From DASWTL01 sp035575925 (GTDB lineage Bacteria > Bacteroidota > Bacteroidia > Sphingobacteriales > Sphingobacteriaceae): DNA of 26,011 bases. The stretch spans positions 1-26,011 of the forward strand of contig DATLXK010000006.1 of NCBI GenBank assembly GCA_035575925.1. Reading direction: 5' to 3'. The notes beneath the pieces are model-generated. The model did not search any database. It was given only the letters and a program-made list of their open reading frames with translations, and was not told the DNA's origin. The position numbers and the translations under genes are program-made. Below are positions 22,968 through 26,011 of this stretch, one piece after another (positions within the stretch are counted from its first letter, which is position 1; each line of letters starts with the position of its first letter).

Positions 22968-24272
22968 ATGTCTCTAATAAATATATTCTGGTTCCGGCGA
23001 GACCTCAGGCTGCATGATAATACCGGATTATACCATGCTTTGCAAAGCGAACATCCGGTTTTACCGGTTTTTATTTTTGATACGGATATTCTAAACGGGC
23101 TTGAAAATCAGGATGATGCAAGGGTGACATTTATACATCAGCGTCTTAAAGAATTAAATGCAGAATTGAAGAAATATGGAAGTTCTTTACTGGTTAAACA
23201 CGGCAATCCTTTAGAATGCTGGCAACAGATCCTGGATGAATATGCTTTACATACATTATATTTCAATCATGATTATGAGCCTTATGCCGGGGAACGGGAT
23301 TTAAAGGTCAGTGAATTACTTCAATCAAAATATGTTGAAGTTTGTCATTTTAAGGATCATGTAATATTTGAAAAAGACGAAATATTAAAAGATAACGCCA
23401 AACCTTACACGGTATTTACCCCGTACAAAAACAGGTGGCTGAAAGAATTAGACCCATCTATTCATCTTGCGTCGTACCAAACAGAAAAACATTTTAAAAA
23501 CCTTTACCAGCATGATATTGAAATGCCGGCTTTAAAAGACCTGGGATTTATAAAAAATGATATTGAATTCCCTAAACCGGATTATCTGGATATTATTGAA
23601 AACTATCATCAAACCCGTAACATACCGTCCCTCCGGGGAACGTCACATATAGGCCTCCATCTTCGTTTCGGCACATTAAGCGTACGTAATATTGTAAAAG
23701 ATGCATTAAATTCTGCAGAGAAAACCTGGCTGGTGGAACTGATCTGGCGTGAGTTTTATGCCATGATCTTATGGCACTTTCCCCACACTATTAATTCTTC
23801 TTTTAAAACAGAATATGATAAAATTCAATGGAGGAATAATGAAGATGAGTTTAGGGCGTGGTGCGAAGGAAAAACCGGATATCCCCTTGTTGATGCAGGA
23901 ATGCGCGAATTAAACGCCACAGGTTTTATGCACAATCGTGTGCGAATGGTTACAGCCAGTTTTTTGACGAAACATCTGCTGATCGATTGGCGCTGGGGAG
24001 AAGCTTATTTCGCGCAAAAACTACTTGATTACGATATGGCCAGTAATGTAGGAGGATGGCAATGGGCTGCTGGCTGTGGCAACGATGCAGCACCTTATTT
24101 CAGAATATTTAATCCGGAATTGCAGGCAAAACGTTTTGATCCCCAATTAAAATATATAAGAAAGTGGATCCCTGAGTTTGATGATCCGTTTAAATATCCA
24201 AGACCCATTGTGGAGCATAAATTTGCAAGGGAACGGGTGTTAAATACGTACAAAAATGCGTTATCTAATTAA
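22968..24272 (+). CDS. phr: Deoxyribodipyrimidine photolyase (434 aa)
   Basis: This flavoprotein repairs UV-induced pyrimidine dimers with blue light. The N-terminal Rossmann-like antenna domain opens with IFWFRRDLRLHDN (6-18). The C-terminal FAD domain carries TSHIGLHLRFGTLS, ELIWREFYAMIL, TGYPLVDAGMRELNATGFMH and a final NVGGWQWAAGCGNDAAPYFR block, the flavin- and DNA-binding core of class I CPD photolyases. At 434 aa it is slightly shorter than E. coli PhrB (472). A cryptochrome-like role cannot be excluded, but the motif set fits a repair enzyme. It sits tail to tail with the FKBP gene, only 11 nt between stops. Confidence 0.92.
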   Translation: MSLINIFWFRRDLRLHDNTGLYHALQSEHPVLPVFIFDTDILNGLENQDDARVTFIHQRLKELNAELKKYGSSLLVKHGNPLECWQQILDEYALHTLYFNHDYEPYAGERDLKVSELLQSKYVEVCHFKDHVIFEKDEILKDNAKPYTVFTPYKNRWLKELDPSIHLASYQTEKHFKNLYQHDIEMPALKDLGFIKNDIEFPKPDYLDIIENYHQTRNIPSLRGTSHIGLHLRFGTLSVRNIVKDALNSAEKTWLVELIWREFYAMILWHFPHTINSSFKTEYDKIQWRNNEDEFRAWCEGKTGYPLVDAGMRELNATGFMHNRVRMVTASFLTKHLLIDWRWGEAYFAQKLLDYDMASNVGGWQWAAGCGNDAAPYFRIFNPELQAKRFDPQLKYIRKWIPEFDDPFKYPRPIVEHKFARERVLNTYKNALSN

Positions 24273-24283
24273 AATCAGGTCAG

Positions 24284-25207
24284 CTACTTTTTAACATCGG
24301 TTATCTTCAAATCAAAATCCAGACATGAAACCGGCGGTATAGATACTGCTCCTTGTGGAGTAACCTGACCAAGAAGTCCGTATCCCGATGCAGATGGAAG
24401 AATAAGCCGCATAGCTCCTCCTTCTTTTAACAGAGGAACAACTTCTTTCCAGCCTTTTATTGCATCCGTAAGTTTTAATGAAAATGGTGAACTACCCTGA
24501 AATACATTTCCGTTAAAGAACTTACCTGTAGTTTCAATTGTAAGAGTTGAATCAACAGTAACAGAACTACCGGTACCGGGATTGTTTATTTTATAATATA
24601 TGCCAGTAGTCGTTTTTGTAAACCCTGTAAGATTATTTGCCTGAAGATATTTCTGAATGCTTATATCGTCGTACGCCGGAATTCCTGGTTCATTTAATAC
24701 GTTAACCGTATAATCTAAAGAGGCATTACCAGGGATAGGGCCTAAACCGTTTCTTCCATAAGCAGATTTTGAAGGGACGATTAGTCTTATTTTTCCACCT
24801 CGTTTCTTAAGCAATTCTACAACTCCTACTCTTAGCGCTTCGGGGTAGCCTCCCTGTGGCTGTGGTTCCAAATACCCCAAAAACTGATTTGAAGTGCCAT
24901 AGCGTTGTGCTACTGAAAATGTATCTGTAGAATTAAAGCTGCCGTCTAATGTGCGGATGGTAAACACCAGAGGTACAACTTCTGAATATTTAGTATCAGC
25001 ACCTTTACCAGGAGTAATTACCTGATAATAAAAAGCACTTGTATCATTAATGGAATACTTCGTCATATTCAGGTTATTCGCCTTGATATAGTTCTGAATA
25101 CTCGTTTCATCGGTCTCATTAATTCCAGGATATTCTTTATCACATGCTGATAAAAACATTACTGCGAGCAGTATAACAGGAATATATTTTAAATTTATTT
25201 TAATCAT
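24284..25207 (-). CDS. Tandem FKBP-type peptidyl-prolyl isomerase lipoprotein (307 aa)
   Basis: The lipoprotein signal is MIKINLKYIPVILLAVMFLS followed by AC, acylated at Cys22. Two FKBP domains follow, at about 75-175 and 215-305, each preceded by a similar helical linker (IQNYIKANNLNMTKYS; IQKYLQANNLTGFTKT), which points to internal duplication. Both carry the late FKBP signature (IRLIVPSKSAYG; MRLILPSASGYG). The early VxVxYxGxxxxGxxFD motif is degenerate in both: the first has TIRTLDGSFNSTDTF and the second TTGKFFNGNVFQ. Domain one may therefore be a chaperone rather than an isomerase. It starts 5 nt after the upstream FKBP gene, so the two form one operon of outer-membrane or periplasmic folding factors. 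Confidence 0.85.
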   Translation of the reverse strand: MIKINLKYIPVILLAVMFLSACDKEYPGINETDETSIQNYIKANNLNMTKYSINDTSAFYYQVITPGKGADTKYSEVVPLVFTIRTLDGSFNSTDTFSVAQRYGTSNQFLGYLEPQPQGGYPEALRVGVVELLKKRGGKIRLIVPSKSAYGRNGLGPIPGNASLDYTVNVLNEPGIPAYDDISIQKYLQANNLTGFTKTTTGIYYKINNPGTGSSVTVDSTLTIETTGKFFNGNVFQGSSPFSLKLTDAIKGWKEVVPLLKEGGAMRLILPSASGYGLLGQVTPQGAVSIPPVSCLDFDLKITDVKK

Positions 25208-25212
25208 TTGTC

Positions 25213-25752
25213 TTAATTATTTTTAACATCTATAAGCTCAATGTCAAAATCAAGAATTGAATTTGCAGGAATCTTCCCGTTGGCATTTGGCCCGTATGCA
25301 TATGGAGAAGGTGTTATTATTCTTATCCTGCCGCCTTTTTGTAAGCCCGCTTCAAGAATACCACCTACTGATTTGGGAGCCATCGCTATTTTCCATGCAT
25401 TTATAAGGTTATTTAATCCGTTAGGAAATTGAGGAGGCCCAAATGTAATTCCCTCAGTATTCCCATCAAATTGCACTCCGCTCAAAAATTTACCTGAATA
25501 CTTAACAGTAACCGCTGTGGTACTTAAATTACTGTATGTATATACACCTGTACCGGGAGAAGTTAAAACGTAATATATTCCGCTTTTATCGTGTCTTAGC
25601 GCCGGAATATTATTGGCAGTAACATAGTTCTTTATAGTTATCTCTTCTGCTGCAAGCTGCTTATCAACATCATACTCAGGCTCCTCTTTTTTACAGGATA
25701 CTATGACAGTTGTGGCAATGAAAAGTATTAAAAACAGTTTTATTGACTTCAT
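25213..25752 (-). CDS. FKBP-type peptidyl-prolyl isomerase lipoprotein (179 aa)
   Basis: The signal MKSIKLFLILFIATTVIVSC is acylated at Cys20. A helical linker (about 35-60) leads into one FKBP domain with VTVKYSGKFLSGVQFDG, the canonical active-site strand and loop, and GGRIRIITPSPYAYG plus SILDFDIELIDV at the end. It should catalyse proline isomerisation in the periplasm. The loop between is longer than in small FKBPs (NTEGITFGPPQFPNGL and after). It is the first gene of the pair and the better preserved one, so it may be the active isomerase while its neighbour has diverged. Confidence 0.9.
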   Translation of the reverse strand: MKSIKLFLILFIATTVIVSCKKEEPEYDVDKQLAAEEITIKNYVTANNIPALRHDKSGIYYVLTSPGTGVYTYSNLSTTAVTVKYSGKFLSGVQFDGNTEGITFGPPQFPNGLNNLINAWKIAMAPKSVGGILEAGLQKGGRIRIITPSPYAYGPNANGKIPANSILDFDIELIDVKNN

Positions 25753-25759
25753 AAGTTTG

Positions 25760-25767
25760 CAAATTTA
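25760..25767 (-). promoter_or_regulatory. Possible -7 box of the FKBP operon
   Basis: The minus strand reads TAAATTTG, an exact TAnnTTTG match, with TTTC 21 nt upstream. It lies only 7 nt before the start codon, implying a very short leader, which lowers confidence. Confidence 0.3.
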
Positions 25768-25966
25768 TCTTTTTAAACGTCAAAAGTTGAAACTTAACAT
25801 ATTTTAACAATAAAAAAGATGTAGCCCTTTTCGTTAATTTCTAATATAATTGCAGAAGTTCTTTAATAACAATCATTGCTGTCCGGTAAAAGAATAAAGT
25901 TATAAAAAACGAAGGCCGTGTCCTATTAGAGAGATGATTTTTAGATTTTGGTAAAAGAACCTCCCC

Positions 25967-26011
25967 CTATGTCTGAAACAGGGATAATTGTTCTTGATTG
26001 AGATTGTTTAA
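25967..26011 (-). other. Possible C-terminal end of a gene beyond the window
   Basis: Fifteen codons are open from the window edge to a TAG at 25969-25967, ending QEQLSLFQT. The piece is too short to assign. The 200 nt between it and the FKBP gene hold no other visible gene. Confidence 0.2.

Noticed and set aside
1..26011. CRISPR array or rRNA genes
   Set aside because: No regularly spaced repeats and no rRNA-like conserved stretches were seen on either strand.

Overview
The window looks like a chromosomal segment from a Bacteroidota species, most likely Sphingobacteriales (Pedobacter/Mucilaginibacter-like). The evidence is low GC, scarce Shine-Dalgarno sites, TAnnTTTG-type -7 boxes, Bacteroidota-type lipoproteins and ECF sigma factor, and a phage_int_SAM_5-like integrase. 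No species can be named from the sequence alone.

Region 1 (1-5830) is accessory DNA lying against the 3' end of a tRNA-Asn gene (5830-5903, minus strand). Reading away from the tRNA, it holds a tyrosine recombinase, a 460-nt AT-rich control region with nested inverted repeats, a helix-turn-helix protein, a 469-aa winged-helix plus family-A-polymerase-like protein with motifs 2, A, B and C all visible, a 111-aa protein that may bind single-stranded DNA, a 71-aa orphan, and 0.7 kb without a convincing gene. Last comes a 207-aa ORF cut off by an IS3-type insertion sequence, whose terminal repeat supplies the stop codon. This fits an integrative, self-replicating element; its far end is not in the window.

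Region 2 (5900-12500) is housekeeping: a PfkB sugar kinase, a cytochrome b5-like protein, an ECF sigma factor, MurB, dihydrolipoyl dehydrogenase and a secreted M1 aminopeptidase.

Region 3 (12770-16754) is a minus-strand group of envelope genes: an M23 peptidase, a short O-antigen-ligase-like membrane protein with a TPR-like tail, a Cys-rich HExxH lipoprotein whose reading frame carries an in-frame amber codon at position 54, and a small exported protein.

Region 4 (16936-20997) is the odhA-odhB operon (E1 and E2 of 2-oxoglutarate dehydrogenase). Its E3 partner could be the lpdA gene of region 2.

Region 5 (21212-25752) holds a CBS-domain protein, a [2Fe-2S] thioredoxin-like ferredoxin gene split by a 1-nt frameshift, a TIGR01777 epimerase, a DNA photolyase, and two FKBP-type peptidyl-prolyl isomerase lipoproteins, one of them a tandem double-domain protein.

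The most unusual items are the compact element-borne polymerase and its small neighbours, and three broken genes: the IS-truncated ORF, the amber-interrupted lipoprotein and the frameshifted ferredoxin. All domain calls are from reading the sequence; no database search was run.
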